Below are positions 1 through 9,439 of a stretch of DNA of 64,000 bases, in pieces. The notes beneath the pieces are model-generated. The model worked only from the letters and a program-made list of their open reading frames with translations, ran no database searches and was not told the DNA's origin. The translations under genes and the position numbers were made by a program. The stretch's first letter is position 1; each line of letters opens with the position of its first letter. The stretch comes from an uncultured Clostridia bacterium (GTDB lineage Bacteria > Bacillota > Clostridia > Oscillospirales > Ruminococcaceae), in assembly GCA_944386805.1 (NCBI GenBank), contig CALXCO010000007.1, positions 23,708 to 87,707 on the forward strand, in the 5' to 3' direction.

Positions 1-1199
1 TGTTTTCGATGGGACTGTGCACCAACCTGGTGGTATCGGTGCTGTACAGTGCAGTGATCTTTTTGCAGGTGGATTCGGCAGCCCGGAGTATCTATCTGGT
101 GCTTGGGTTTAAGGTACTGGCCAACATCTTTATGGTGGAATGGCTCAACGAAGCAGGCGAAAATTACCGCTTTATTACCGTCAAGACCATCATTGTCCGG
201 TTTGCCTATCTGATTGGGATTTTTGTGCTGATTAAAGAACCGGACGACGTTCTGCGGTATACGATGCTGGTCGTTGTGACCGACCTTGTCAATAACCTCA
301 TCAGCTTTGTCTATGTCACCCGCCGGCTTGGGCTGACCTTCCGTGGGATTTCCTGGAAACAGCATTTTATGCCGCTGGTCAGTATTCTGGTCATCAGCAA
401 TGTCAATCTGCTGTACACCTCGCTTGACAAGATGATTCTCGGTCAGGTCGCCGATAAAATGCAGGTCACGGTCTACAAAACCCCGCAGGATATCACCTAT
501 ATGATCGGCCAGCTGCTGGCGTCGATTGTACTGGTTGCAGTGCCGCGCCTGGCCTATTACAGCGGCAACGGCCGGATGAAAGAGTTTATGGAGCTGGTCG
601 ACAAGAGCTATCACAGCTTTATGCTGATTGTCTTTCCTGCCTGTACAGGCGTTGCCTGTCTGGCACCGGAGATTATGTGGATTTACGGCGGCGGAAAGTA
701 TGACGCCTCAATTCCGGTACTGATTGCATTTTCCATCCGCACGATGGAAAGTGCAGTGTATACCATTTGCGCCAACCAGATTCTGTATGTGCTGCATCAG
801 GAAAAGTTCCTGGTTCGGGTGCTGTTGGGGTGCGGCCTGCTCAATGCCGTGCTGGATATTCTGCTGGTGGTAGCAGGCGGATATACGCCGCTGACTGCGA
901 TTCTGTCCACCTTTGTGGCAGAGGTTATCCTGATGGCGATTATCTTCTGGTTTATCCGGGTCAAACTCCATATCCCGTTCCATTTTGTCAGCCGGCAGAA
1001 TCTTCGTTATCTGGCATTGTCGGTGATCTTTGTGCCGATTACCCTGGGAATCCGTGCGGCAGGGTTTGGCTATATCTGGACAGCGGTGCTGTCGGTTGGA
1101 ATCTGCTGTCTGTTCTATTTTGGCGCACTGCTGATTTTGAAAGATGAAACGATGCGGTTCCTGACCGGAAAGCTGCTTTCCCGTTTTAAACGCGGTTGA
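1..1199 (+). CDS. Polysaccharide flippase (Wzx/RfbX-like), 5' end outside window
   Basis: Multi-spanning membrane protein, almost entirely hydrophobic helices separated by short charged loops, with the layout of the polysaccharide-biosynthesis (MATE-like) exporter family that flips lipid-linked glycan repeat units across the membrane. The reading frame is open to the left edge; the first ATG in the window is at 9. The visible 396 residues are shorter than the usual 450-500, so roughly the first two or three helices lie outside. It ends with a basic tail (SRFKRG). The radical SAM gene follows after 21 bases and is probably co-transcribed, which suggests a surface-glycan locus. Family assignment is firm; the substrate is unknown. 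Confidence 0.75.
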   Translation, partial: FSMGLCTNLVVSVLYSAVIFLQVDSAARSIYLVLGFKVLANIFMVEWLNEAGENYRFITVKTIIVRFAYLIGIFVLIKEPDDVLRYTMLVVVTDLVNNLISFVYVTRRLGLTFRGISWKQHFMPLVSILVISNVNLLYTSLDKMILGQVADKMQVTVYKTPQDITYMIGQLLASIVLVAVPRLAYYSGNGRMKEFMELVDKSYHSFMLIVFPACTGVACLAPEIMWIYGGGKYDASIPVLIAFSIRTMESAVYTICANQILYVLHQEKFLVRVLLGCGLLNAVLDILLVVAGGYTPLTAILSTFVAEVILMAIIFWFIRVKLHIPFHFVSRQNLRYLALSVIFVPITLGIRAAGFGYIWTAVLSVGICCLFYFGALLILKDETMRFLTGKLLSRFKRG

Positions 1200-1220
1200 G
1201 TGGGGAAGGAGTAGAGAAAC

Positions 1221-2078
1221 ATGCCCCTTTTTAAACGGGTGTATCTTGAGATTGGAAATGTCTGTAATCTGCACTGCTCCTTTTGCAGTCCGCGGGTACG
1301 TCCGGCACGGCAGATGAATTTTGAGGAATTCAGCGGAATTTTGGCACAGCTGAAACCGTATACCGATTATCTTTACTTTCACGTCAAAGGCGAACCTCTG
1401 GCACACCCGCTGCTGGAATCGTTTTTGGCGGAGGCGGCCAGACAGAAATTTCAGGTCACCATCACCACCAATGGAACCCTGCTTCCACAAAAAGGCAAAA
1501 TATTGGTGCAGTCACCTGCGGTGCGGCAGGTCAATTTGTCGCTGCACAGCTTTTCAGCCCATCAGGGGATTGATACTGATGGATATTTGGACAGCTGTTT
1601 TGCGTTTGCGCGACAGATGTCGGCAGCCGGACGGTATACGACGCTGCGGCTATGGACTCTGTCCAATGGGCGACAGGCAGATGATGGGACAAGGCATATC
1701 CTGTCCCGGATTGAACAGTTCTTTGGGGTGGAAGGCGACTTGGCGTCGATGCTGGCAAGCCGTGCGGTTGCACTTGGCAAAGGCATCTTCGTCAGTTTTG
1801 ATGAGGAATTTGAATGGCCATCGATGTCCGCACCGTTTATATCGGAGGAAGGTTTCTGCCACGGATTGCGGCAGATGATCGGGATTCTGGCGGACGGGAC
1901 GGTCGTTCCCTGTTGCCTGGATGCGGACGGGAATGCACCGCTTGGCAATGTGCTTGAAACACCACTGGCGGAGATTTTGTCCCAACCGCTGTTTACCCAG
2001 GCACGGGAAGCAATGTTCAATCGAAAGGTACTGCTGCCGCTGTGCCAGCGGTGCAGTTATCGAACCCGCTTTAACTGA
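1221..2078 (+). CDS. Radical SAM protein with SPASM-type C-terminal cluster
   Basis: The N-terminus has the radical SAM motif CNLHCSFC (CxxxCxxC, about residues 14-21), binding a 4Fe-4S cluster for SAM cleavage. A C-terminal Cys-rich segment (FCHG near 212, VPCCLD near 230, PLCQRCSYR near 275) is a SPASM-like auxiliary cluster region with the typical DGTVVPCC and NVxxxPLxEI signature. Length 285 residues. Such enzymes modify peptides, sugars or cofactors; the substrate cannot be read here. It follows the flippase by 21 bases with GGAAGGAG upstream of the ATG, so a role in the same surface-polysaccharide locus is possible but is inference. Confidence 0.8.
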   Translation: MPLFKRVYLEIGNVCNLHCSFCSPRVRPARQMNFEEFSGILAQLKPYTDYLYFHVKGEPLAHPLLESFLAEAARQKFQVTITTNGTLLPQKGKILVQSPAVRQVNLSLHSFSAHQGIDTDGYLDSCFAFARQMSAAGRYTTLRLWTLSNGRQADDGTRHILSRIEQFFGVEGDLASMLASRAVALGKGIFVSFDEEFEWPSMSAPFISEEGFCHGLRQMIGILADGTVVPCCLDADGNAPLGNVLETPLAEILSQPLFTQAREAMFNRKVLLPLCQRCSYRTRFN

Positions 2079-2092
2079 ATATCGAATGAGAA

Positions 2093-2133
2093 AAGCACCT
2101 GTATCTGCCGCTTGACGGCTGATACAGGTGCTT
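2093..2133. terminator. Bidirectional terminator between convergent genes
   Basis: A 13-base stem (AAGCACCTGTATC and its complement) with a 15-base loop lies between the convergent radical SAM and amidase genes. On the minus strand it runs into TTTTCTCATT, so it best serves the amidase gene. Confidence 0.75.
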
Positions 2134-2149
2134 GCTGTGTTTGGGCGGA

Positions 2150-3061
2150 TTATTCGTCGGATGGGAGTTCAACCGGCTGGTAGACCTGCTCATCCGATGT
2201 GGATTCTTCTGTTGTGGAAGATGAATCGGTATTTTCGCTATCCTGTACATTGTCTGACTGGGGCTGATCTTCCAGCTGGTCTGCAAAATAGCGGCAGATT
2301 GCCCTGTAATAACATTCTGCGGCGGCTGTTCCCGATTCGCCGCCCATCAGTGCCAGGTCACTCTCGCTTGAAACGAAACACTGTTCGACAAGTACTGCCG
2401 GAGCCTTGGTCTTTTCCAGCATCCCAAAGGACGGGTCGGTAAATACAAGGGAGTTGCTGGATTCGACGAGGTATTTTTCATTGTTGTCATCGTAGTAAGC
2501 GTAACGGATGCCATTTTCACCACGTATCGTCATGCCGAGTGCAGAAAACTCTTCGACCAGCATTTCGGCAAAATCATAACTTTCCGGATGGTATTTCCGA
2601 CCAGGTGGGGCAGGGTAGCACTCAAATCCACTGCCGGAGCTTTCCGGGTCGGAATTTGCGTGGATACATACCAGCAGATCTGCATAGGCGTCATTGGCGA
2701 CCGCGTACCGCTCCTGAATGGTCGCGGTCGTACCTTTTTCGTGACAGAGAACCGGCTGGAAGCGTCCATCCGCTTCCAGTAAATCGAATAGTGCTTCGGC
2801 AGTTTCGCCGGTCAGTTCCGCTTCATCCACCAGTCCGAGTGCACCGGGGTCATCGCCGCCATGACCGGCGTCGATTGCGATTACCGGACGGCTGTCGAGA
2901 AAATCTGCAACTGTTTTTCCGATGGTGTATTCGGTGTCGTCGAGAATATCCGGTTTCCAGGCGCCGATTTTAATGCCAACAATAAGCAGCGCTGCTCCCA
3001 TCAGAAAAGAGAGCAGCGTTCGTCCGCATCCCGGACGGTAGTTGGATGAGCGATAGGACAT
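2150..3061 (-). CDS. N-acetylmuramoyl-L-alanine amidase (Amidase_3, CwlD-like)
   Basis: Zinc amidase that cleaves the bond between MurNAc and the peptide stem. The conserved start of the domain, IAIDAGHGGDDPGA, supplies the first zinc His and is followed by the zinc Glu region (DEAELT) and the second His in VCIHANSD; the late Glu is in VEQCFVSS. One N-terminal membrane segment (about residues 12-32, LLSFLMGAALLIVGI) anchors it outside the cell. A low-complexity acidic Ser/Thr tail ends the protein. Start chosen at the MSYRSS methionine, with GGAAGGA upstream; ten extra residues are possible. CwlD-type function in spore cortex is a possibility only. Confidence 0.85.
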   Translation of the reverse strand: MSYRSSNYRPGCGRTLLSFLMGAALLIVGIKIGAWKPDILDDTEYTIGKTVADFLDSRPVIAIDAGHGGDDPGALGLVDEAELTGETAEALFDLLEADGRFQPVLCHEKGTTATIQERYAVANDAYADLLVCIHANSDPESSGSGFECYPAPPGRKYHPESYDFAEMLVEEFSALGMTIRGENGIRYAYYDDNNEKYLVESSNSLVFTDPSFGMLEKTKAPAVLVEQCFVSSESDLALMGGESGTAAAECYYRAICRYFADQLEDQPQSDNVQDSENTDSSSTTEESTSDEQVYQPVELPSDE

Positions 3062-3137
3062 AATGTGCGCATTCCTTCCATATAAATACAAATCTTTACA
3101 AACACAGCAATTATATCACGGGAAACAGGTCAAGTCA

Positions 3138-3173
3138 ACAAAAACCGCCATACGGATGAACCATACGGCGGTT
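3138..3173 (-). terminator. Rho-independent terminator after nucleoside-hydrolase-like gene
   Basis: On the minus strand AACCGCC pairs with GGCGGTT, extended by further pairing through the loop flanks, and is followed by TTTTGTTGACTT. It closes the leftward arabinoside operon. Confidence 0.8.
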
Positions 3174-3197
3174 GATTGCATCAGAAATATTTGGTTA

Positions 3198-4145
3198 TCA
3201 GTCATTCGGACCGGGGAAATTGATTTTCAGCTTGGCATAGAAGTCAGCGAGGGTCAGACGGGCGTCGATTGTATGGTACACACGAATCGGACGGTTGTTC
3301 TGGTTGGGAATATAGTTCATGCTGCGCGGGTCGAAGCGAGGTGCAGGAATCCAGTCCCAGTTATACCGCTCGTACTCTTCCAGCAGGACAGTGACGGTTG
3401 CCTGGTCGCCGAGACCCCAGCTTTCACCGTGAGGCCAACGGGGGAATTTGGTGAATTCGTTGTTAAAGTCGACCATCTGCTGGACGAGGTAGTGCCCGAT
3501 TTTGCCATACGGTGCGACATTGACCTGCAATTCTGCAAGGGACACGGCGGGGTGTTTATAGACATTCATCGGAACCTGCCACAGCGGAACACAGGAGCAG
3601 AACAGGACGTTTGCGGCGTTGATATCCATCATCAGGTTGAATTCCTGACCACCCAACGGGTACATACCGCCGCCAATCCATACGACGGTCATTCTGTCCT
3701 GAATTTCCGGGCAGAGCAGGATTGCCGACGCAACGTCGGTCACAGCGCCCTGACAGACAACGTACAATTCATGCGGGTCATCTTTCAGCGCTTCATCGAT
3801 AATCATCTGTGCACCGGCAGAGAGGACCGGTGTCTTTTCATCAGGCATCGAATGGGGTGCACCCTGTGCGATGCTGACCTGACCGGTCAGCCCCATCAGA
3901 TCAACTACCTTTTCAATTTCGACAACCGAAGCGCGTGCAGTTTCACCATCCGGGTACATCTGCGGGTACTGACGGGGATTCTTTTCAAAATGACCGCCGA
4001 TGATACCGACCACGATTTCCCGTGGGGTCATCAGATGGTGGGCGATTGCGAACTGGTCGTCTGCTTCATTTTTTGCGTCAGCGTGGACAATGACGCGAAC
4101 TTTTTTGTTGTCCGGAACCTGGAAGATATAGTTTTTTTCAAACAT
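3198..4145 (-). CDS. Nucleoside hydrolase-like protein (IUNH family)
   Basis: 315 residues with the IUNH fold signature: N-terminal metal loop HADAKNEADDQFA near residue 17, then the central VVWIGGGMYPLGG segment typical of nucleoside hydrolases. Members hydrolyse N-glycosidic bonds of ribosides. The first Asp expected in the DxD of the metal loop reads His here, so activity or substrate may differ. Start at 4145 is chosen for AAAGGAG eight bases upstream. It lies 23 bases downstream of the GH51 arabinofuranosidase gene and shares its transcript, so the substrate may be a plant-derived or arabinose-containing glycoside; that is inference. Confidence 0.75.
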   Translation of the reverse strand: MFEKNYIFQVPDNKKVRVIVHADAKNEADDQFAIAHHLMTPREIVVGIIGGHFEKNPRQYPQMYPDGETARASVVEIEKVVDLMGLTGQVSIAQGAPHSMPDEKTPVLSAGAQMIIDEALKDDPHELYVVCQGAVTDVASAILLCPEIQDRMTVVWIGGGMYPLGGQEFNLMMDINAANVLFCSCVPLWQVPMNVYKHPAVSLAELQVNVAPYGKIGHYLVQQMVDFNNEFTKFPRWPHGESWGLGDQATVTVLLEEYERYNWDWIPAPRFDPRSMNYIPNQNNRPIRVYHTIDARLTLADFYAKLKINFPGPND

Positions 4146-4168
4146 AGTCAAAACTCCTTTATCATAAT

Positions 4169-5725
4169 TTATTCGTGGCTGGCGAGCTGGAAGTGGAAGA
4201 CACTGACCGAAGCGGGCGGGACGGTGATGACCCATCCGTTTTCCGTCAGCCGGGCAGAACCATTGTCTGTCGGATGGATTTTGTCAGGGTTTTCAAAGGT
4301 GTTGCAGTCGGTTGGATGTTCAGAGCAGAGGGTCTCGCCGCCATTGCAGAAGACTTCTTCCGGAAAGCTGACCGTGACCGAATGCCCTTCCTGATAATCA
4401 GGGCAGACAATGTTCAGATGGATGACATCCCCACTGCGTGATGCAAAGGCCATGACTCCAGTAAGCCCATCTGCAACCGGCTGGGAATCATTTTCCAGCG
4501 TCAGTACATTGCCGCCGCGGTGGACCATATACATCTGATAGATATAGTAGTTGGGAGTCAGGACGGTTTTATCTCCATCGGTCAGCAGCAGCGAATTGAG
4601 GACGTTGACGGTCTGGGCACAGCAAGCCAGTTTGACTTTGTCGGCTTTCTGATGGAAGATATCCAGCGTCAATGCACTGGTCAGTGCATCACGCATCGAG
4701 CACTGCTGCCAGAGAGCGGGCCTTGCAGCAAAGGCGCTGCCGTGCCAGTTGCCCCATTCGCCGATATAGAGGTCGCATTTGGGTGCAGGATTGGGAAACC
4801 ACGGGACTTCCGATTCCGGGAAATCTGACAATCCCTGTTGAATCAGCGTGTATTGTTCGTCGATGACGTCGCCGATCTCCAGTGCGCCGTTGAGCACCCG
4901 GTACCAGTCTTTTTCATCGAATCTGTCGACATCATCGGAACCGGTGATATTCCAGTTGTAGAAATGCAGGTCAATTGCGCCGATACTGGGCTGACGATAG
5001 CGGGAGAGGGCAGTGAACAGATCTTTTGTCCAGCGTACCCGTTCTTTGGGTTTGTTGCCGTCGGGACCGGAGAGAATATAGGTCTGGGGGAGGGATTCAC
5101 GGCCTTGCGGTGTCATTTTGACAAACTGCGGCATGGCGGAAGCATAGCGGCGGTAGGCATCGGTATAGCCTTCCGGCGTCATATTGCCGCCGCCTGCCCA
5201 GACTTCATTCCCGATACCCCACAGCCGGACCTGATAAGGCTTGTCATGTCCATTTTTGCGCCGGAGGTCCGAAAGTGCGGTCGGCTCTTCCCGGTTGCAG
5301 TATTCCGCCCAGTCAGCAGCCTCGCGGACAGTCCCCGAAAGCATATTAATATTCAGCCAGGGTTTTGCATCGATCAGTTCACACAACCGCATGAATTCAT
5401 CGGTTCCGAAGGAGTTGTCTTCGGTCTGATAGGTGCCGAAATTGCCGTTGTAGATTATCGGACGGTTTTCTCCGACGCCGTCCTTCCAGTGGTAGGTATC
5501 GGCAAAGCAACCGCCCGGCCAGCGGACGACCGGCGGTGCGATTTTTTGCAGCGCCAGCAGGACATCTTTCCGAAAACCTTCGATATTGGGAATATCGCTG
5601 TCCTTTCCGACCCAGATACCGTCATAGATACAGCTGCCGAGATGTTCAATAAACTGGCTGTGCAGTTCAGGAGAAATCACGACACCGGGAGAAAGGGAGA
5701 TACGGATGGAATCTTCTTTCATCAT
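4169..5725 (-). CDS. Alpha-L-arabinofuranosidase, glycoside hydrolase family 51
   Basis: 518 residues. N-terminal part has FIEHLGSCIYDGIWVG and VVRWPGGCFADTYHW, diagnostic of GH51. The acid/base Glu is in WGIGNEVWAGGG and the nucleophile Glu in YIGEWGNWHG. A C-terminal beta-sandwich completes the usual length. No signal peptide, so it acts in the cytoplasm on imported arabino-oligosaccharides, retaining mechanism. Start at 5725 follows AAAGGAG by six bases (a second ATG is next to it). It lies downstream of the sugar ABC genes, separated by a partial terminator, which fits uptake followed by intracellular removal of arabinose. Confidence 0.9.
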   Translation of the reverse strand: MMKEDSIRISLSPGVVISPELHSQFIEHLGSCIYDGIWVGKDSDIPNIEGFRKDVLLALQKIAPPVVRWPGGCFADTYHWKDGVGENRPIIYNGNFGTYQTEDNSFGTDEFMRLCELIDAKPWLNINMLSGTVREAADWAEYCNREEPTALSDLRRKNGHDKPYQVRLWGIGNEVWAGGGNMTPEGYTDAYRRYASAMPQFVKMTPQGRESLPQTYILSGPDGNKPKERVRWTKDLFTALSRYRQPSIGAIDLHFYNWNITGSDDVDRFDEKDWYRVLNGALEIGDVIDEQYTLIQQGLSDFPESEVPWFPNPAPKCDLYIGEWGNWHGSAFAARPALWQQCSMRDALTSALTLDIFHQKADKVKLACCAQTVNVLNSLLLTDGDKTVLTPNYYIYQMYMVHRGGNVLTLENDSQPVADGLTGVMAFASRSGDVIHLNIVCPDYQEGHSVTVSFPEEVFCNGGETLCSEHPTDCNTFENPDKIHPTDNGSARLTENGWVITVPPASVSVFHFQLASHE

Positions 5726-5770
5726 AACAAACTCCTTTCCAGTGTGTACGAGCACTGTGTAAAGATAACA

Positions 5771-5798
5771 AAAGGCGGGGCCGAACGACCCCGCCTTT
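5771..5798 (-). terminator. Internal terminator between permease and GH51 genes
   Basis: AAAGGCGGGG pairs perfectly with CCCCGCCTTT around an eight-base loop, followed on the minus strand by TTGTTATCTTT. It lies inside the apparent transporter/glycosidase operon and could lower expression of the downstream enzymes. Confidence 0.7.
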
Positions 5799-5812
5799 TA
5801 TGGACCGAGAAA

Positions 5813-6712
5813 TTATTTGACTGCGCCCAGCGAGATGCCTTTGGAATAATACTTCTGGAGGAAGGGGAAGAGGATCAGGATGGGAAGGATTGCGACAAAC
5901 GCGATAGCCATCTGAACGCCGGTAGTCGGAGTCTGAGCGAGCATCTGAGTCGCATCAGTGGAAAGGCCGCTGGTGTTCTGCGAGAGGAACTGCAGGTCAG
6001 AGACCATCCGGTTCAGGAGGTTCTGGATACCGAAGAGATTAGTTGCCTTGGTGATGTAGTACAGACCGTTGGTCCAGTCGTTCCAGTAACCAAGAGCCGA
6101 GAAGGTACCGACAGTAACGAGAATCGGTTTGCCAAGCGGGATAACGATGCAGCGGAAGATGGTCAGCTGGGAAGCACCGTCGATCTGAGCTGCCTCAAAC
6201 AGAGCGTCAGGAATCGAGGTCGAGAAGTAAGTGCGGACCAGCAGAACGTTCATAGCGCTCATCAGAAGGGTAGGAACGATCTGAGCGAAGACAGTATCCT
6301 TAATGTGGAAGGTAGTCGACCACATCATGTAGGAAGGAATCAGACCACCGGAGAAAAGCATCGTGAAGAATACGTAAAAGTTCCAGACTTTTCTGCCGGG
6401 CAGGTTTTTAAGGGACAGCGGGTAAGCAAACAACGCAGTAATCAGTACGTTGATGAAGGTTCCGACGACGGTGTACAGAACCGTGTGTGCATAAGCCGAA
6501 AGGATTTTATCACCCGACTTGAAAATATAAGAATAAGCAGCGAGAGAAAACTTTTCCGGAATGAAACCGTATCCTTTTGTCAGCAGGACGCTTTCATCGG
6601 TGATGGAAGACATCAGCAGCAGGACGAACGGCAGAATGATAAACAGCGACCAGACAGCCATAATGACATTGGTGACGATCTGATAAACGCGGTCTTTTTT
6701 CCGAAGAGCCAT
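5813..6712 (-). CDS. Sugar ABC transporter permease (LplC/YtcP-like)
   Basis: 299 residues with six predicted membrane helices and the cytoplasmic EAA loop EAAQIDGASQLTIFRCIVIP that docks on the ATPase. The C-terminus (KYYSKGISLGAVKG-like end) is typical of LplC-type carbohydrate permeases. Ribosome site AAGGAGG nine bases before the ATG. It follows the LplB-like gene by 18 bases. No ATPase gene is present in this locus; such systems commonly share an MsmX-type ATPase encoded elsewhere, which is established for Bacillus homologues and inferred here. Confidence 0.9.
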   Translation of the reverse strand: MALRKKDRVYQIVTNVIMAVWSLFIILPFVLLLMSSITDESVLLTKGYGFIPEKFSLAAYSYIFKSGDKILSAYAHTVLYTVVGTFINVLITALFAYPLSLKNLPGRKVWNFYVFFTMLFSGGLIPSYMMWSTTFHIKDTVFAQIVPTLLMSAMNVLLVRTYFSTSIPDALFEAAQIDGASQLTIFRCIVIPLGKPILVTVGTFSALGYWNDWTNGLYYITKATNLFGIQNLLNRMVSDLQFLSQNTSGLSTDATQMLAQTPTTGVQMAIAFVAILPILILFPFLQKYYSKGISLGAVK

Positions 6713-6730
6713 AAATCAAATCCTCCTTTT

Positions 6731-7678
6731 TTAGAACAGTGCGTTGTCCGGGCTGATTTTGCCGACAACCCAGTTGGAGAAGAGCACCAGGATGAAGCCG
6801 ACGATCGACTGATAGAAGCCGACTGCCGAAGACATACCGATGTTGCCCAGTTTCATCAGACCACGGTAGACGTAGGTATCGATGGTATCGGTGACCGAGT
6901 AGAGCAGACCGGAGTCACGCGGAATCTGGTAGAACAGACCGAAGTCGGAGTAGAAAATTCTGCCAATGGAGAGAAGGGTCAGGGTAATGACAGAGGGAAG
7001 GATTTCAGGGATGGTGATGTTCCAGACCTGCTGGAGTTTATTTGCGCCGTCCAGTTCAGCTGCTTCATAATAAGAAGCTTCAATACCGTTGATCGAGGAG
7101 ATGTAAATCAGGCATCCATAACCGATACCTTTCCAGGTGTTGGTGATAATCAGGATAGCGGGCCAGTATTTCGGCGTGTTGTACCACATGACGGGGTTAA
7201 TGCCCAGCATCGGGAGGATGGTCTTATTGGCGATACCATACTGCATCGAGAAGATGGCGTAGATGATATAACCGACGATGACCCAGCTCATCAGGTAGGG
7301 GAACAACAGCGCTGACTGGTAGATTTTTTTGCCGATCTTCCAGGTGATATCACAGATAAAGATTGCAAAAATAATACCGATTATCGTATTCAGCAGAATG
7401 AAGCAAACGTTATAGAGAATTGTGTTTCGGGTAATAACGAAAGCGTCTCTGGTCTGGAAAAGGAACTGGAAGTTCTGCAAACCACACCAGGGGCTTCCGA
7501 GAATACCTTTCTGGAAGTCGACCTGTTTAAATGCAATGACCAGACCAAACATCGGAATATAGTTGTTAATCAGCAGGTAGAGTGCACCGGGAACCATCAT
7601 CAGGTAGACGGGAGTCCATTTAAGCAGCCGTGCCTTAAGCTGAGAATTCGCCTTTGCCTTGGCGATATCTTTTGTCAT
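6731..7678 (-). CDS. Sugar ABC transporter permease (LplB-like)
   Basis: 315 residues, about six helices, first one at residues 24-45. The EAA loop reads YEAAELDGANKLQQVWNITI. Ends SPDNALF, the common C-terminus of LplB-type permeases. It pairs with the following permease to form the membrane channel for a complex oligosaccharide, here probably an arabinose-containing one given the GH51 neighbour. AGGAGG lies upstream of the start. Confidence 0.9.
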   Translation of the reverse strand: MTKDIAKAKANSQLKARLLKWTPVYLMMVPGALYLLINNYIPMFGLVIAFKQVDFQKGILGSPWCGLQNFQFLFQTRDAFVITRNTILYNVCFILLNTIIGIIFAIFICDITWKIGKKIYQSALLFPYLMSWVIVGYIIYAIFSMQYGIANKTILPMLGINPVMWYNTPKYWPAILIITNTWKGIGYGCLIYISSINGIEASYYEAAELDGANKLQQVWNITIPEILPSVITLTLLSIGRIFYSDFGLFYQIPRDSGLLYSVTDTIDTYVYRGLMKLGNIGMSSAVGFYQSIVGFILVLFSNWVVGKISPDNALF

Positions 7679-7704
7679 GAATTTTCCTCCTGTTCATACA
7701 AGGT

Positions 7705-7756
7705 AAAAGGCCGCAGGCCGGTGGAAAAGTTTCCTCTTTGGCCAGCAGCCTTTTTT
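7705..7756 (-). terminator. Intercistronic hairpin between binding protein and permease
   Basis: Imperfect stem AAAAGGCxGCxGGCC against its complement with a large loop. Hairpins at this place, just after the binding-protein gene, usually stabilise the upstream mRNA and reduce read-through so that binding protein exceeds permease. That role is inferred from position. Confidence 0.55.
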
Positions 7757-7787
7757 CAGTGGAATAGATTTTACTGAATATTCAAGA

Positions 7788-9371
7788 TCAGGACACGCCG
7801 TTTGCAGAAGCCCATTCATCCAGCTGACGCTGTTTTTCATCCATATATTCCTGGAGGCCGGCAGCGTAAAGTTCGCTGTTCATCTGCGGGATGATGGTTT
7901 CAGGATCAACTGCGCCGCATTCGATGGACTTGTAGTAGGTGTTGTAGACATTGGTCAGAGCGGTCTGCATGTTGGCAACGTCGGTAGCGGAGGTATCGGG
8001 GATAAAGCCGTAAGCCTTGGACCAGACAGAAGCAGCGTTGCAGTCTTTATACTGCTGCCATACGTCTTCGGGGTTGCCTTCCCATACAGATCCGACGAAC
8101 TGGTTGGGGTTAGCCCAGCCCATTGCCAGATGGTAGCCACAGTTGGTAGCGTCGACTCCTTCGGGGTAGGTAATCATAACGTCAGAACCGTCCATCTTGG
8201 CGTAATGTTTGCCTTCAATACCAAAGTTGAGCAGGTCATTGAATTCCTTGCTGGTGAAAGCAAAGTTCAAAAACTGCATGGCTTTGACCGGATCTTCACA
8301 CTGGTGAGCGATACCCCAGTTGACAAAGTTGATAGCAGAAGAGTTAATAATATCCCATTCCGGATAGAGTACCTGGGTAACCAGTTCTCTTGCGGTGGTT
8401 GCTTCTTCCTGAGCGAGGAAGCCGGGTTTAATGGGCGAGAAGTAGCAGAATGCACTGCCGGCTTTCATCAGGCCCTGTGTTGTTTCGGTAGTGGTAGCAG
8501 CGTCCAGCCTAACCCAGCCGTTGTTGTACCATTCGTTGACAGTCTTTGCCTGGTTCATATAGTAATCTGTTTCAAACAGGTTGACAACATCCAGCGTCAG
8601 ATTGTCAGGATCATCCATCATCAGGACACCGAGGTTATCATTCAGGTTATCGAAAGGATAGAACTTAGTGACCATGTTCTGGCCGACGACAACGTTCAGT
8701 TCAGGATGTGCTTCGTGGACCTGAGCAAACGTATCATACAGATCTTCGTAAGTGGACCAGTTCTCATAATCGATTCCCAGTTCATCGACGATATCTTTTC
8801 TCATAACGATACCAGCGGTGCCCATTGCTTCTTTCTGAGAGGGGATGCCGTAAAGAACGCCGTTGATCTGGCCGCCATAAGCCTGTTCTTCACCGACTGC
8901 CTCAACGATACCCTGGCCATATTCTTCCATCAGATTGGTGCCGTTCCAGTCCAGCAGGTTGATGACCAGGTTCTGGGAAACGTAAGCGGAAGCCTGTGTT
9001 GCAAAGGTAAAGACGATATCCAGTTTATCGCCGCCGGTCAGCATCAGACGAAGTTTTTCGGTGTAATCACCAAAGCCGAGCTGAACGCCTTCAAAGGTCA
9101 CACCCAGTTCTTTCATCGTCAGATCACTGATTGCCTGCATAACCTCAGCGTTATCAGGCTGTTCCGCAAGGCCCAGATAAGCCATTGTAATCTGATAAGT
9201 TCCATCGGAAGCAGTGTCGCCATCGGTGGAAGCAGTGGAATCGGTGCTGGAAGATTCAGTACCGGTGGAGCTGTCGGAGCTGCTCTCAGTGGTGGTATTG
9301 CCACCGCAGGAAGCGAAAGCAAGTGCACTCAGAGAAGCTGCGAGGATAGCTGCGAGAACTCTTTTTTTCAT
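7788..9371 (-). CDS. Extracellular sugar-binding lipoprotein (LplA-like)
   Basis: 527 residues. N-terminal signal peptide with basic start (MKKR), hydrophobic core and lipobox ALAFASC, so Cys is lipidated at about residue 21; a Ser/Thr-rich linker follows. The rest is a large family 1-type solute-binding protein as found with LplBC permeases. GAGGTG lies upstream of the ATG. First gene of the leftward arabinoside operon, with an activator-type promoter upstream (9440-9501). Confidence 0.88.
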   Translation of the reverse strand: MKKRVLAAILAASLSALAFASCGGNTTTESSSDSSTGTESSSTDSTASTDGDTASDGTYQITMAYLGLAEQPDNAEVMQAISDLTMKELGVTFEGVQLGFGDYTEKLRLMLTGGDKLDIVFTFATQASAYVSQNLVINLLDWNGTNLMEEYGQGIVEAVGEEQAYGGQINGVLYGIPSQKEAMGTAGIVMRKDIVDELGIDYENWSTYEDLYDTFAQVHEAHPELNVVVGQNMVTKFYPFDNLNDNLGVLMMDDPDNLTLDVVNLFETDYYMNQAKTVNEWYNNGWVRLDAATTTETTQGLMKAGSAFCYFSPIKPGFLAQEEATTARELVTQVLYPEWDIINSSAINFVNWGIAHQCEDPVKAMQFLNFAFTSKEFNDLLNFGIEGKHYAKMDGSDVMITYPEGVDATNCGYHLAMGWANPNQFVGSVWEGNPEDVWQQYKDCNAASVWSKAYGFIPDTSATDVANMQTALTNVYNTYYKSIECGAVDPETIIPQMNSELYAAGLQEYMDEKQRQLDEWASANGVS

Positions 9372-9439
9372 AATGTCACCTCATAAAAATTTTTTTGAAT
9401 GTTTTTCCGAACGTTTAGTGGTTTTTCAACCTTGCCCAT

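Noticed and set aside
4838..7315. Long open frame on the plus strand (825 codons) across the sugar ABC genes
   Set aside because: It is antisense to GH51 and both permeases, which have clear family motifs on the minus strand; it has no domain and no ribosome site.
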